Positions 25,456-38,554 are shown, counted from the first letter of the stretch. The stretch: 64,000 bases of DNA from Paramecium octaurelia (GCA_905182995.1 CAJJDP010000027.1:120383-184382); one strand, 5' to 3'. Numbers and translations are program-made. The notes: generated by a model from the letters alone, not told the origin.

Positions 25456-26585
25456 ATGATCGAATTGTTCAAATACGATAATTTGCTAAATAACGAGTAC
25501 TTGGTCAGAAAATTCGAGACTGATATAATGAAGCCAGAGTGGTATTTGCTACAATATGTTGTGGTGTAGAGAGAAAATTCGATAAAAAGCTAATATGTCT
25601 AAAACGAATTAAACACTCGTAAAAAATATCATTTGATCTTAACTGATGTAAAGAATATATTTCCAAACTTAGATTCTGAACAAATACAACAAATAATTAT
25701 GGAATTTTGATCATCAGATGTTAATCATACGTCCATATTTCCCAACAGAGAGAAAGAGAATATAAATTAAAATACCAGCTATTTAAGTGTCAATCATTAA
25801 AGACACATTGTAAAAGTCTGGCTTTGTAAAAGAGGAATTAGTGTATGAGGAAGAAATTTATTAAGCTGACAAAACCTATGTTAAGTTAATATTAACATCT
25901 TAAACAGAAGGTTATGCAGTTGAAATATTTGATTTTCTAATGTCTAAGAAGGTAGAACTTCAAATTGATTCTGTAATTATGTAAAATGTCGATTATTTGG
26001 ATGAATTTCATAAATAAATTAATTCAAAAAAATGTCAAATGATGACTAAAAAAATAGAATAATAAGAATATGATCCACAAGAATATAAACGAAATGATTA
26101 ACATGAAGAATAAGAAAAAGATCACCATTACTAAAAATCTAGAGCTAGAGGAAATAGAGGACGAGGAAATTATGGATATTATAGAAATGACAAAGATGAT
26201 GATAGACATGAAGAGAAGTATCAGAATAAGGATAAGGGAGATAGACAAGATAGAGGAGATAGATAAGATAAATAAGATAGATAAGATAGAGGAGATAGAT
26301 AAGATAAAAATGAAAGACATGATAGAAATGATAGGGGAGGAAGAACTCATGATAGAAGAGGAGGATAAAGAGATAGAGGAAATAATGTATTAGTTTTAAT
26401 TATTATTTAAGTAATATGTGTAAAAAAGTGATGTTCATCATTAACAACAATAACAAACACAGTAACAATAACATTATCAACTGATTCCTAAAGCAGTATT
26501 ATAAAAGACTCCAAAATAAAACATTAAGCCAAACACATTGAATGCTCATGATTTCCCTGCCCTAGATTCTGAATAAAAGAGTTGA
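25456..26585 (+). CDS. La-motif-like, Arg/Asp/Gly-rich RNA-binding protein
   Basis: Two 25-nt introns (one ending near 25674, one near 26416) give exactly 360 codons. Residues about 3-60 (FKYDNLLNNEYLVRKF, then MKPEWYLLQYV) resemble a La motif, the RNA 3'-end or cap-binding winged helix of LARP proteins; the match is moderate. A second folded part follows (YVKLILTSQTEGYAVEIF). The rest is low complexity: GNRGRGNYGYY, then repeated D-R-G/Q and D-K units from tandem GAT-AGA codons (about 26220-26370), a His/Gln-rich stretch, and the end NTLNAHDFPALDSEQKS. Likely a cytoplasmic mRNA-binding protein. The opposite strand is open as a shadow of the repeat. Confidence 0.7.
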
Positions 26586-26898
26586 GTTATACGAGTAATA
26601 GCTCTATAGAATTATTTAAGTATTAAACTTCCCTTTAATATATTATCGAATTAATTTCTAATATATTCAATATCTTATACAATCCATATGTACAGATTCT
26701 CAAAAATTAATTAATTATTCATGCCATTTATTCAATAGTGAAAATGAATTATTTGGCTTTTAACATAATTCCAATAATAGCATTTGCAATAAATTATAAG
26801 TATGTTATATATTGTATAAACCACAATTCCAAAAACAAAATGTTAAGGATATTGAAAAACATAATAACTTAGATATTATACTAATATTAATGTAATTC
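26586..26898. other. Convergent intergenic stretch, nothing seen
   Basis: AT-rich spacer between the stops of the La-like gene and ribosomal protein L17; presumably both 3' UTRs. No coding frame, repeat or fold stands out. Confidence 0.5.
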
Positions 26899-27510
26899 TC
26901 ATGCACCAATTGCCAATCTATTCTTAGCTACTTATTTTCTTGATTAACGAGCAACAACCTTATTATTTGCTTCCTTCTTCACATTCTCATCTTTTTGAGC
27001 AGCCCATATTTCAATGTGTGCATTGGATGAAAGGAATGCTATATATTATTAATTAAATTTATTTACGATTAATTCTTCCGTGAGCTCTGTATGTTCTACG
27101 TCTACCCTTTTAGGCTCTGTTTACTTAGACATGATTGATGATAAGTTTCTCATTGTTCAAATTCTTGACTTAAGCATTAGCTGCCAAATTTTATAAAAGG
27201 GACAATACGATTCTGACACTCTTTTCTGGCCATCTACCTATAATATTAATTGTTTTATTAATTTACCTTAAGATCTGCCGAATTCTTTGGCTTAACTTGT
27301 TCTGCCAACACCACCATTAAATCTGGTGAATGGAACGCATCTCTTATGCTATAAGACATCTTGTAAGTATTTGAGTGCTTAAGCAACAGTCTATCCCTTG
27401 AGTGCTCTAGCTACTTCATAGGTATTCTTAAAGTGTGTTCTCAAATCACTGGCTTTGGCCTTGGCTGAATTTTTAGCAACTGCTGGTTCTCTAGCATATT
27501 GTTTGCCCAT
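26899..27510 (-). CDS. RPL17: 60S ribosomal protein L17 (uL22)
   Basis: After removing introns of 28 and 29 nt the protein has 184 residues, the usual eukaryotic L17 length. It starts [20 protein letters not shown] and contains the signatures [33 protein letters not shown] and [14 protein letters not shown], with the eukaryotic tail ending RLAIGA. uL22 lines the peptide exit tunnel of the large subunit. Intron joins are GRIN-PFLSS and GRSQ-GRWPEKS. The upstream 200 bases, where its promoter must lie, hold a short GC-richer hairpin near 27617-27642. Confidence 0.93.
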
Positions 27511-27616
27511 TGAATCCTTTTAATTAATTTAATTTTTTTTTCAAATTCCGAATCAATAAGATAATAACAGCAGAGAAATTAACAAGTGTGAGTATTTCCT
27601 ATTATGTTTAATCTCA

Positions 27617-27642
27617 GATGACGAGCAAAACTGCTTCTCATC
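27617..27642. other. Imperfect 11-bp hairpin upstream of RPL17
   Basis: GATGACGAGCA and TGCTTCTCATC face each other across a 4-base AAAC loop; nine Watson-Crick pairs, one G-T pair and one mismatch. The surrounding 45 bases are richer in G and C than the spacer. It may be a 5' UTR or promoter element or chance; no known motif is recognised. Confidence 0.3.
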
Positions 27643-27720
27643 TTGGAATCTCTCGGGAAAGATAATCAATTTTTGTATAAAAGAATAGGTTCATAATAGT
27701 TTTAAAACAATAAGTGCATT

Positions 27721-28663
27721 TCATTTTTTACATTTTTATTTTGATTTGTATTTTTACATCTTCTCAAATGATTCATTTTAATTATTGCTGCAATAAGTAT
27801 CAAAGTTTTATGAATACTGAACACTTTGTTAGTTTTTATCAGTCAATATGAAACTTGTCTGACATCCAATATTGAATTCATTTTAATCCTCCTTCATTTA
27901 TTTAGTTCTTATTCCTTTATTCTCTACATAATCGATAAATGAATTATTATTCTTTGTATCACTTCTCTAAAATCTATTCAGATACTATTCAGATCTTTAA
28001 ACAGAATGACTGCCCATAACAGACCTTTATTAAGAATAACATTTTTAACTCATCCTACTATTTGTTTATGAGATTAATGGTAACATTATGCTATTATCAG
28101 AGGAAGTAGCAATTTAGCAGAATCTGTTATTCAATTATTACTCCTTTTATTTTGCCCTAAAATAAGCTCTAAATAATACACATTGATTTCTCCTAATAAT
28201 TATTATTCATATCTCTTGAAATTATTTATCTCCACTACTTTCTTATGAACTATTAATTTATTCATTTCCATTTCTTACACTTATCGTTACCTAATTTCAT
28301 TGATCTTTTTTTCATAGAACTCTGCCTTCCTTTTTAAAACTTAGGAATCTTAATCTTCAATTTATTTAACCTTCATTTTTTTCTGTTAAATTTCTGCGTT
28401 TCTCGAGTTTTGCAAATATGATTCTGTTTTTAATCGTTCATTTCTTACATATATTCCTTCCTTCTCAATTATGGGTCTGAATTACTCCATTATTTGTTTC
28501 CTATCCAAACCCAACTATTCTTGTAATTATGCAATAGGCGATTTCTTAGCATCAGGAGATAATTGCCTCAAATCTTTTAATTTCTATTATATGATGAAGT
28601 TCTTCTGATCAATGTCCTTTAATTAAAATTTAAGTGAGTTGACTCTTTTTTTTATTTAATCAT
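27721..28663 (-). CDS. Coiled-coil protein, unknown, about 300 residues
   Basis: Starts MIKQKKRVNSLKFQLKDIDQ. The first 170 residues are helical and charged (KSPIAQLQEQLGLDRKQIME, then KRKAEFYEKKINEIRQRQV). A 23-nt intron after LLGEINV keeps the frame (GTATTA...TTTAG, near 28105). The second part is Ser/Asn-rich (SQKCYSQQRSVMGSHS) and ends in a Lys-rich tail before TGA 27721-27723. The summed length implies one more small intron I did not place. No family recognised. Confidence 0.6.
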
Positions 28664-28929
28664 GTTCTAAATTTACTTACACAAAACTTTATTAATTCAT
28701 TTTAAAATTAAATAATCAATACATAAGTTTCATTAATAAATCTAGTAATCACATTGATAAATTTAATAATCTAAGCAAAACCCTTTAGGAACATCTCTTA
28801 AAAAATAATTAAACAGAATAAAAACATCCCTCTCTAATACGATTGAATTGGAAACCGAGAGTCAATCATTAAAGGAAGGTAATTAGGAGCTTGAATTAAA
28901 ATTAAAGATGATTATATAAAGTATATTGA
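28664..28929. other. Spacer with an orphan coding-like plus-strand segment
   Basis: Between two minus-strand genes. Plus-strand bases about 28775-28930 read as a helical peptide (LGTSLKKQLNRIKTSLSN, ELETESQSLKEGNQELEL) that no Met opens; a TGA precedes it near 28756. It looks like a leftover exon or gene fragment rather than a gene. Confidence 0.35.
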
Positions 28930-29919
28930 TCAAATAAATTATCCTTTCTTTCTTTTCTAAAATTTTAAAAAATTATTAAGCAATTTTTCATCCTAATTTA
29001 AAATCGGTTAAGTCTCGATTTAAGAGTACTCCTATTTTTTTAGCAAATACTTATTTGAAATAAAATCTTTTAGATTTTAATTTTAATCCCCTAAGTTTAT
29101 TCCTTTTTTGCTTAAATTTGTTTATAAATTCATAAATTTACTATCATTACTATTGCCTCTTATCTATAAACATCCTTAACCATTCGCTATGTTATTTATT
29201 TTATCATAATCTCTATCAAATTTTACTACATGATAACCCATCTCATTGCAAATCTTTTAAATATCTTTCTATTATATATTTTCTTTCATATCCCTTAAGT
29301 ATAATGACATGATAGTCACACTTTTATCCTCCATCGATGATTTAGGTCTAGGTGGAGGTATAATTTGAGGACTTGATGATTTTTAAGGGTAATTTTTCAT
29401 TCTTTCTCTAACATCAGATGTATTTATTCTATTATTTTCATTTTTCTTTATATTATTACTATTTATTGTCTCTGTTTTATTTAATCTCAGGAGTTCTTAA
29501 ATGTCGTTGTCATCTTATTTTACTTATCTTGTTTATGAACTATGTTAAGTTCTTGTTTATTTTTCTTGAGATTTTGCTTAAACTGCTCTATTTTTATCTT
29601 GAATTGAGCATTTTTAGGTTTCCTTTATTTTGTTATTTGTGTATTGCATGGAGTGAAAATTTTTCATTAATCTATTGAAATCATAATGATTTTGCTGATT
29701 AAGGATTTTAGCATTATTTTCTACTCCTTAATTAAAGGAGTTATTTCTTTGATTCAAATTAAATTACCTAACTTCGCTAATTGATGTTTGATAATTTGCA
29801 GCCACATCATTCTTTAATTGTTGCTATTAGGTTTCCACGTTAAATGATATTGCATTATTCGAAATAGATCTTGGTCGATTCATTTTAGCTTTCTCATATT
29901 TATTTTGATTGATTATCAT
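28930..29919 (-). CDS. Unknown protein, 329 residues, single exon
   Basis: A clean 330-codon frame ending at TGA 28930-28932 and starting MIINQNKYEKAKMNRPRS. The first 210 residues are Asn/Gln/Ser-rich and probably disordered. Residues about 215-290 look folded (MSLYLRDMKENIQQKDIQKI, MGYHVVKFDRDYDKI, GCLQIRGNS), which resembles a kinase-associated KA1-like or other small alpha/beta domain, but the match is too weak to name. The Lys-rich tail ends QKRKKGQFI. Its start is 27 bases downstream of the stop chosen for the RPA2-like gene on the same strand. Confidence 0.7.
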
Positions 29920-29946
29920 TTTTCTCTAATCCTAATAAAGCATTAT

Positions 29947-30954
29947 TCAGTTAAAATTATCATTAAAATATATATTTTATTCTAAAGAAATGGCAATTGA
30001 TTATATTACAAAGACACTTGACACTTTAATTGGCTAAGATTAACAAGCTAAAATATTAGAGATTATGTCGAATTCCTATTGAAATTTCTTATATCTCTTA
30101 TATGATCTAAGATCTTATATATTATAGCTTATAGTTAATAAAAAGGAAAAAAGTTTGTTCAACATAAGTCTGATATTGTAAAAAATAAAAAATAGATTTT
30201 ATTCATAAATGGATGACTTGATGGTATATTTCCCCTTCATTTTTTATTTTACCATCTTTTAATAAGAGTGTGATAGATTTTCTATTTATACATTATAGAA
30301 TTACTTGACGTCTTAGGGTTCAATATTATTCAAAGCCTTAAAATGATCTACAATTTCATTTAAGCTTTTCCCTTATTTTAAATTTTAACCCAAGTATGTT
30401 AGAATCTAAATTATATTGTTATTTATTACATCTTCATTCAAATTGGTAACTTCAATTAGAATTTACTCATCTTCCTCATTTTCTGCTCTTTGATGGACCA
30501 GCATTTTCTATCCCTCTTAGAATCTTGCCCAAGCAAGGATTTTAATGATTTGATAGGTTATCATAGCCGATTAATTTACTTGTTGTATAGTCTATATGTC
30601 AAAGAAAACCTCGTGTTTGTATACTCTGGTTTTCAAAATAAAGTTATAGTAGTGTAAATTGGAAGGGTCTGAATGGATTCTATTAAATAAATTTTAATCG
30701 AATTCCTATATTAAATTCATGCTAAGACCAAGATATCCTGTGTCATCATTAATAATAATTGTTCCCTTTTTTTATTATTGAATACAATTAGATTTACGAG
30801 TTATTAGATTAATATAAGTAATGGTGATTTTCTCTAATACAGCCTATTTTTCACAAGGTGAAACCTTAATTTATTTCATCATTCTAATATTGAGAGGAAC
30901 TATCTGTTCTTATTAATTAGTGACATCGAGTGTCCCCTTCTATTTAGAATACAT
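29947..30954 (-). CDS. RPA2/Rfa2-like single-stranded DNA-binding protein
   Basis: Starts MYSKQKGTLDVTNQQEQIV, then NIRMMKQIKV as in the RPA32 segment before the OB fold. The OB fold follows: ITITYINLITRKSN, KGTIIINDDTGYLGLSMN (matching the YxIDDGTG strand), and YYNFILKTRVYKHEVFFDIQ, then ITYQIIKILAWA. A C-terminal winged-helix-like part (VINNNIIQILTYLG, GKSLNEIVDHFKAL) is also as in RPA2. RPA2 is the middle subunit of the RPA trimer that coats single-stranded DNA in replication and repair. Stn1-like proteins share this layout. The C-terminal end is uncertain: the first TGA in frame is at 29947, giving a longer and poorer tail than the family norm, so the true end may be near 30190. Confidence 0.6.
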
Positions 30955-31281
30955 ATTCTTTAAAATTAAAATTATTAAAGCTTTTTATACAAATTTTAAT
31001 ATCATTAAAAATATTGTCCTTCATCAAATCAAACCTTTGAGCTCTATTTAAATTATACAATCTATTAGTGGAATTTCTTGTATTTTCCAATCTCAAATTT
31101 CTGAGCGCCAAAAATAAAGAAAGAAAGATCACATTAAATATTTGGATCGCCTATCTATTTAGATTTCTTATATAGGGAATTTAATGTGGGGCGGCTATAA
31201 AAAATTACAGCTTCAATTGTTTTATAAAAGCATGAGTTTTTAATATTAAAATTTATATAATATATATAATTAATTATCCTA
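30955..31281. promoter_or_regulatory. Divergent promoter region, RPA2-like and PSMB3
   Basis: The two genes are transcribed away from this 327-base AT-rich spacer, so both promoters should lie here. A minus-strand open frame continues upstream of the RPA2-like start but lacks a Met and is not called. No box motif can be named. Confidence 0.45.
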
Positions 31282-31971
31282 ATGTCTGGAATTTTTGAAT
31301 ATAATGGTGGATCCATAGTTGGAATGAAGGGAAAAAATTGTATTGCTATGGCTTGCGATAGAAGATTCGGTTAGCAAATGTCAACAATCACAACTAATTA
31401 TCAAAAAGTGTTTAAGATTCAAGACAACATTTTATTAGCATTATCAGGTCTCAATTCAGACATTCACACTTTGTAAATAATTGTGTTTATATTAGCTACG
31501 CTTTGATGGAGAAGGAGATAAACTTATATAATTTAAAAGAAAATAGAAAAATGAAACCAACAACATTCGCAAATTTAGTTGCATCTTCATTATATGAAAG
31601 AAGGTATGAATGCTCAATTAACATTTCAGATTTGGACCATTCTTTGTGACTCCAATAGTGGCTGGCCTTGAAAACGGTAAACCCATTTTAGCAACATATG
31701 ATTCAATTGGATGCAAATCCGATTTGGACGACTTTTAGGTTGGAGGAACTGGAGGAAATTAGTATATAATTTATAAATCATATTTAGTATTTATGGTGCA
31801 TGTGAGGCCTTCTTCAAGCCAGATATGAGTCCAGAAGAATTGGAAGAAGTTATCGGACAGAGTTTGGTGAGTGGTTGTGATAGGGATTCCTTATCTGGAT
31901 GGGGAGGAGTAGTATACGTATTGACAGAGCAAAAGTTAACAGTTAAGATCTTAAAGACCAAGCAAACCTGA
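31282..31971 (+). CDS. PSMB3: 20S proteasome subunit beta type-3
   Basis: Three introns (23, 26 and 26 nt) leave exactly 205 codons, the normal PSMB3 length. The protein begins [20 protein letters not shown] and has [50 protein letters not shown] and [10 protein letters not shown]. As in beta-3 of other eukaryotes there is no propeptide with a catalytic Thr1, so it is a structural, non-catalytic subunit of the beta ring. Start and introns are set by the family match. Confidence 0.93.
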
Positions 31972-32106
31972 TGATTTATCATTGAATAATATTAATTATA
32001 GTGTAATATCGAGCCTCAAACTGTCTGTCGAGTTGTTGTTGAATGATAGGCATTAAATTCAATTAAAAAATAAAATAATTATTTACTAAACACAAAAATA
32101 AGCCTT

Positions 32107-35100
32107 TCATTTAATATCAATGATCTAATCCAATCCCAAATATGAATCTGACATCAAATACAATTTGTAATTTCTATTCCAATCTTCTACATCAATATCT
32201 TTGCTGGCAGTGCTTCTCAAATACACTTTCTTCAGGGATACAATTCTATCCTCATCTCCAAGGATCAACCACCAGGAAGCTTCTCTTTGTTTACTAAGCT
32301 TCTGAATATAAACTTTATTATCAGGTTTGCTTTCGTTTTTGAGGTTTACTTTCAATTAGTTTTCAGTTTTAGTGTAAACTAATTAGACATCAGGTAATGC
32401 ATTTATGGCTTTCATTATTTCTGCAATACTCTCTTTTTGATGAACATTATTCTATAGGAAAATATCAAATTCTCTAAGCTAAAAATATTGAATGAAATAA
32501 TTACATTAAAAAATTACAGTAATTCCTTGATAGTCCTGACTCTATTGATACATTCCTCTGGTTTGAGTTTGTGCAAATAAGGCAAATTCATTAATACTTA
32601 TTCTTCATTTTTGACAAAACCCTAAACAATCGTTTACAACATATAGATAATATTAAGAGTAGTTTAAAGGTATCCCTTATTGGCAGATATTTCAATCATA
32701 CAACTTATGATTCTGATACACGAGTCTAAAATAAGTTTTTGATCTGTCTCAAAATCTTTAATAGGGCATTTCAATCTGAAAATGTGAGCTTAAATCAATA
32801 AGTAAGCCTTTTCATTAGGATTGTCCATTTTGTTTTTATCACACTTCAATTTGCATAATTTTGATAAGGCTTCATTTAAATGTTCTTCGTTGTGTCTAAC
32901 GGGTACTTCATTGAATTCACTAGAGTATGCCAAAGTGTATAATAGATCTTCAAATCGACTCTCTTTCTAAATTCTTTCATCAAAATGTTTTAAAGTTGTG
33001 TGTTTGAGATAATAAAAAGCAGCTAACTTGCCCAAAAATGTTGATTCATATTACCCATCTTCTTAAGTAATACATTTTGATGTTACTAAATCACTAATGG
33101 TATTAGCTACTAAGTTATTCATATAATTTTGTATATCTTTACTACTGGTGCTTGGACAATTGTAGAAAGTTGGGTTTTTGACTAATCTTCTGAAGAAGTA
33201 TGTCCAAGTGATCCAATCAATAAAAGTTTAATTATTCTTAACCACTCCAGAGGAGATTTCAGCATTAATATGATCTGAAATGCCTTAGAGTAAACTTGAT
33301 TCGATTGGGAAAGGAGAGTTTAGATATTTACGATAGAAATTCTTTTTACTTTATTCCACATAGACACAAGCAGTAGCAACAGTATCATATTGAGGTCTAC
33401 CAGCTCTTCCTATCATTTATAATAGATCAGTAACTGGAAAATCTACATATTTCTTAAGTTTAGGATCAAAAAATTCAGTACCTTTTACTATAACCAGTCT
33501 AGCAGGGAAGTTCACTCCCCAAGCCAAAGTAGATGTAGCTATTAATAATTGAATTTTGCCTTAAACAAATAGATTTTCAACTATATTTCTATCATTTTTA
33601 TCAAGTCCAGAATGATGAATTCCAATTCCATATTACAAGACTGATTTTAATTATGTGTCATCAATCTTGGTACACAATTAGGCTAATTCCTACTCAGTAG
33701 TTTAGATATACTGCTTTTCATTTCCTTCTTGCATGGCCAAAGCTATAATATCCAAGGCAGTTAGTCGAGTTTGTCTACGAGAGGACACAAAGATGATTGT
33801 TGGCTTTCCATCACTATATCTTTTAATATCTTGATAAGCTGGCTTATTCATAGTGGCCATTCTTGGACAATAGGCTCTTTCTGGAAATCCATTAAAGTGA
33901 ATGGTGACGGGGACAGGTCTGCAGGAGGGTTTAAAATTATAAAATCTGCCCTTCTTTACTCCAAACCAATTACTGACATCTAGTCCATTGGCCATTGCTG
34001 TTGATAACCCAATCATTCTTGTTTTTTTATTAGTATCATAGCTTAATGAATTCATTCTACTTACTATAACTTCTAAGACTTATCCTCTATCTTATCCAAG
34101 TAGATGGATTTCATCAAAAATTAATAGACATGTCTATCTCACATATTCTCTATTACTCCAACTTCTACTGATACCATCCCATTTTTCTGGAGTTGTTATT
34201 AGAACATGAGCCTTCAACAATGCTTGTAAATCTGGAGTAAAATCTCCTGTTAATTCAAGCACATTTTTATTGATATCCTTCAATCTCTTTGTCCAATCTT
34301 TTAATCTCTCTTTTGCAATTGCCTTCAATGGTGCTATGTAAACTACTTTGAATTATGGGGATTATTTAAACACTCTTAACATTGCGAATTCTGCCATGAT
34401 AGTTTTACCTGAACCTGTAGGTGCTCCAATTAATATGTTATCATCTGTGTTATATAGTCCAAAGAACACTTGGGTTTAGATAGGGTTAAAGTATTTATAC
34501 TACTAATATAGTTGTTCGAATTCAGTATTGTTTAATGCACTAATAGGTAAAGGTTGTAAGTCTAATAACTCAGTAAAATCGATCTAATCATCTTGCATGA
34601 AAGCATTTGATAGATCTATTTAAACTGTAGTGTAATCCTCATCTAGCATTACCCATCGATCACTTTGAATTGTCAGATAGTAAGACTTGCATTTTGAATT
34701 AAATGGAACATAAAATGAAATTTACATTTTATTGCCTCTAATGATGGTATCCATTTCCATCAAGAACTCTTCTGAATGCAGTAATTCTTCAGAGTCATAT
34801 ACAAATATCCAGAAAGGCTCATTTTTTAAGTGCCATTTACTATTGAAAACAAATTAAGGTGTTATTTAAACTACCAATTATAAAATAGTCTATGAAATGG
34901 GTTTAACTTTGTATTCAATATTCAAATCAGGTAAATAATTCACATAAGCCTTGAATTGAGAAACCAAATTAGTAGGAATTGATAACTATTAAGCCAAGAC
35001 TATGTCATCTTCACTCTTCATCTAATAAGCAGGCAAACTGCATTCAGCCATGGCACCTATCCAGGCTCTAGGCATGAAGGCATCTTTAGATTTCATTATT

Positions 35101-38100
35101 TTTCTAGTATTGCACCCTTAAAAGCTTTCCTTACTAAATTAAAAGAGTGGATTTTATCTGGGACACATTCTATTTTCAATCATCTTGCACAATTTCAATA
35201 ATTCCAGGGCCATACATGCTTAGTTTTTCTTGATTGCCATGTCCAACATGCATCTCAATAATCTAATAGTGTTTTAAATAATAATATTGGTATCCATGAT
35301 CAAGGCATAATTTTCAAAATTCATTTTTGCAAGATATCCACTAATAAGTGCAATAACTTTCTCCTAAGTTTCTATAACACCTTCAGGATGATCATATGAA
35401 TCACTTCTGACATCAGGTTCCTCATCAAATACCCAAGCATCATCATAAATCTTCTATAATTCTTTAGTTTCCTCAGGTCTGACTCTAATCATCTCAAATT
35501 CCTTGGCCTTAGCTATAATCTTAAGCAATTGATATTAATTTTTATCATTGAACTTTTATTTCTCTTATTAATCGAATGACAGACCCATTTCGTCACATAA
35601 AACCTTCATGGTTTCACATTTAATGTAATAATGAGATGCAATTCTACCTAAGTCTGTTGATGTAACTAAATGATTCCTTGTGTCATACCTCACTAATTTC
35701 AAAGCATCCAATTATTTTAATGCAGACTCAATCTTTTCTTACACCAAAGTATCACAATCCAATTCTAAATCATCATATGCTCTTTAAACACCATAATGCA
35801 AGGGATTTCTTCTTAACCTAATGCTTAAGAATGTATGACACATCCAATTATATGCTTCAGTATAATTGGTTATATTTCCCAAAACTATTTCTGCATTTAA
35901 GGCTTCTCTCAAGAATGTTAACAATTTGCTTTCAATATAACTGGCATTGTTGAGCATACCCATGTAATGACCTACATTATTGAAATCAGTGATTAAAGTT
36001 GCTTCTCCTTTATCATCGAATTAAGGTCTACCAGCTCTACCAAACATTTATTACACATCCAAAACACATAAATTCTACATGTCTGCTCGAGTAACATCAA
36101 ATATATCTGTTCCTTTAATAATAACAGCAAAAGCAGGCAAGTTAACACCCCAAGCTAAAGTGGCTGTAGCTATCAATACTCTTGCATCACCACTTAAAAA
36201 CAACCTTTCAACTGAATTACGATCTGCTCTTAACATACCAGCATGATGGAATGCTAATCCATAAGGCAACAATTTTTTCAATTCAGTATCATTTAACTTA
36301 GTACAATTAATTTTAGTTGTTCCAATAATATGTCTATCGCCTAAACGAGATGCTCTCTCTAATATCCATTTAGCATACACAACTGTCTCTTTACGAGAAT
36401 GAACAAAAATGAGTACTTGTTTGTTATGCTTCACTACTTCACTCATTAATTCATAAGCTTATTCATTCTAGATATCTCTTTTAGTTCTTCTTCTTTATCC
36501 CTTAGCTGGTGCTTATACAGGTTCTTTACATCCTATGAATTTCTGACATAATGGTACTGGTCTGAAAGTATGATCAAAAAAGAACACACTATCTTTATGA
36601 CATTCCAAAAATATGGCAACATCCCAATAATTTGGTAGTGTTGCAGATAAACCCACTAATCTGATGTGTCTTTAAGCTCTTTAAACTTGTTAGAGTGTAC
36701 GAGCAACAACACATTCTAATATTGGACCTCTTTCATCATTAAGTAAATGAACTTCATCTATAATCAATAATTTTAATTGTTCACTAATTTGATTTGTTTT
36801 CCTAGTAATAACATCCCATTTTTCAGGTGTTGTCAATATAATATGAGTTTCTTACAATTCTTTCTTTGATAATTACATATCTCCTGTAAATTCTTTAACT
36901 TTTACTCCCAAATATCTAAGTTTTGTTTAGAATTTTTCAACAATTTCACTAGCTAATGCTTTCATTGGAGATATATAAACAATCTTAAAATCTTAATCCT
37001 TCAATCTTTTATCTTTCTCATCTACTCTCTTAGATAATTCATGGAGGATTGCCAATAATGCTATGTTGGTTTTACCAGCTCCTGTAGGTGCGCATACCAA
37101 TAGATTCTCTTCAGTCAAAAATGCTTTTGGATATATTTATGATTGAATAACATTTAAACTAGTTGTTCCATCAAATGCTTTCCTTGCCCATTCTGGAAGA
37201 TCATGAATAGGAATCAACTTATCCTCCTTAATTGGTTTCTTTGGTAATGGATCAATTCTTATGTATAAATATTCTAATTTATCTGTCCTTGTAGAAGTTG
37301 GGAAATATCTAACCAAGGTTTATTGTTCCATTCTTGCGTATTATTCAGGATCAAATTCTAATAAACCTTCTTAAAATGTAGTCTACACTTTTTATTGATT
37401 TGTATATTCTTATTTTCTTAATCCCAACATTCCTTCTTATTGGACATCTATCCCAATTTTAGCAAGCAATTAGTGATTGGAAGTAGCTGCACCATTATTT
37501 TACAAATTTGGTTTCTATTGTTGATTCTAAACTTCCCAGAATTTCTTATCACTCAAATATTTTACTATTTCTTTTCTATAAATCAATAAATATTAAGCCG
37601 CCTTTACGTTTTTTAATATATCGTAAAATTTACATTCCAATATTTAATTTGACAATGTTTTATCACATAAATCTTTTAGTAAATCAAATACCAACAATTA
37701 CCAATATTCTGGTGATGCTTTCACCAAAACATTATGGAATTGTTTATCAAATTCTGACAAATAATTGATATGGTCTCTATCTTAAATTACTTCAATTTGT
37801 TATTTTTCTTACTACTATTCCTCTTAAAATTAGATTTCCCAATTGCAATCCACATGTATTGGTTCCATATTCACAACATCTTTATAATTTTTTAAAAATT
37901 CATTAAATGTTCCATATTCTATTATTTGTTTTGATTAATCATCTTCTTGATGTAGTGTTTAAGCCATAATTCTGTCTATTTGACTATCCACTTCATACAT
38001 TGTTGAATAGAGAATTTAAAGTTAAACTTCATTATGATTCGGCTCTATAATGATAAAATCATATCCTCTATATGTAGCTAATACGTTGATTACGTTTTTC

Positions 38101-38554
38101 ATAAATACTTACTAACCTTCCTCTCCTTGCATTACAGTCTGTTTATAAATTATGTAAATTCCCTCTAAGAGATCCACAAATGCCAAGTTTATTTGTCCAC
38201 TCATTCCTCTCGTATCTTAAGCTGCCACATGCACTCCTAAGTCCTTCAACAATACTTTCAATCTGTTTGACAATTCTTTGATATGAAACTCTGTCCCAAA
38301 CATCAATCTATACATTGGCTTGGCCTTCCTCATTCGTTCCTCATTGTAAACATCATCGTCTTGTCTCTCTAAGTAAGCTTTATTTAAAGAGATTGGTCTT
38401 CCGTCATTATATCCTTATTCGAAATATCTTAACTTCAGAGTGGTTCTATTGAACTATTTGGTTTGATAACTAATATTACATCTTTAATCAAATATTTCTA
38501 AATGTCCTGTGCCTATAAAAGCTCTGCAGACAGGTTGATAAGATTACTATTCAT
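32107..38554 (-). CDS. ASCC3: ASCC3-type tandem Ski2-like helicase
   Basis: About 2,100 residues, read with a 26-nt intron after [17 protein letters not shown]...LIKD. Two full helicase cassettes, each followed by a Sec63-like module: cassette 1 has [42 protein letters not shown] and FGRAGRPQFD; cassette 2 has [42 protein letters not shown] and [10 protein letters not shown]. Because cassette 2 motifs are intact, unlike in Brr2, and [15 protein letters not shown] and [13 protein letters not shown] match ASCC3, this is the ASC-1 complex helicase rather than U5-200K. ASCC3 resolves collided ribosomes and alkylation damage. It ends DSYLGLDQIIDIK. The start lies 43 bases from the stop of the upstream gene. 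Confidence 0.85.

Noticed and set aside
26024-26350. Minus-strand Ser/Ile/Leu-rich ORF
   Set aside because: Antisense shadow of the GAT-AGA repeat in the La-like gene.
29990-30082. 30-residue plus-strand ORF MAIDYITKTLDTLIGQ
   Set aside because: Very short, overlaps the 3' part of the opposite gene, no further exon found; possible but not supported.
30955-31132. Signal-peptide-like ORF upstream of the RPA2-like gene
   Set aside because: No ATG in that frame, and the true start MYSKQKG at 30954 lies in a different frame that joins the OB fold.
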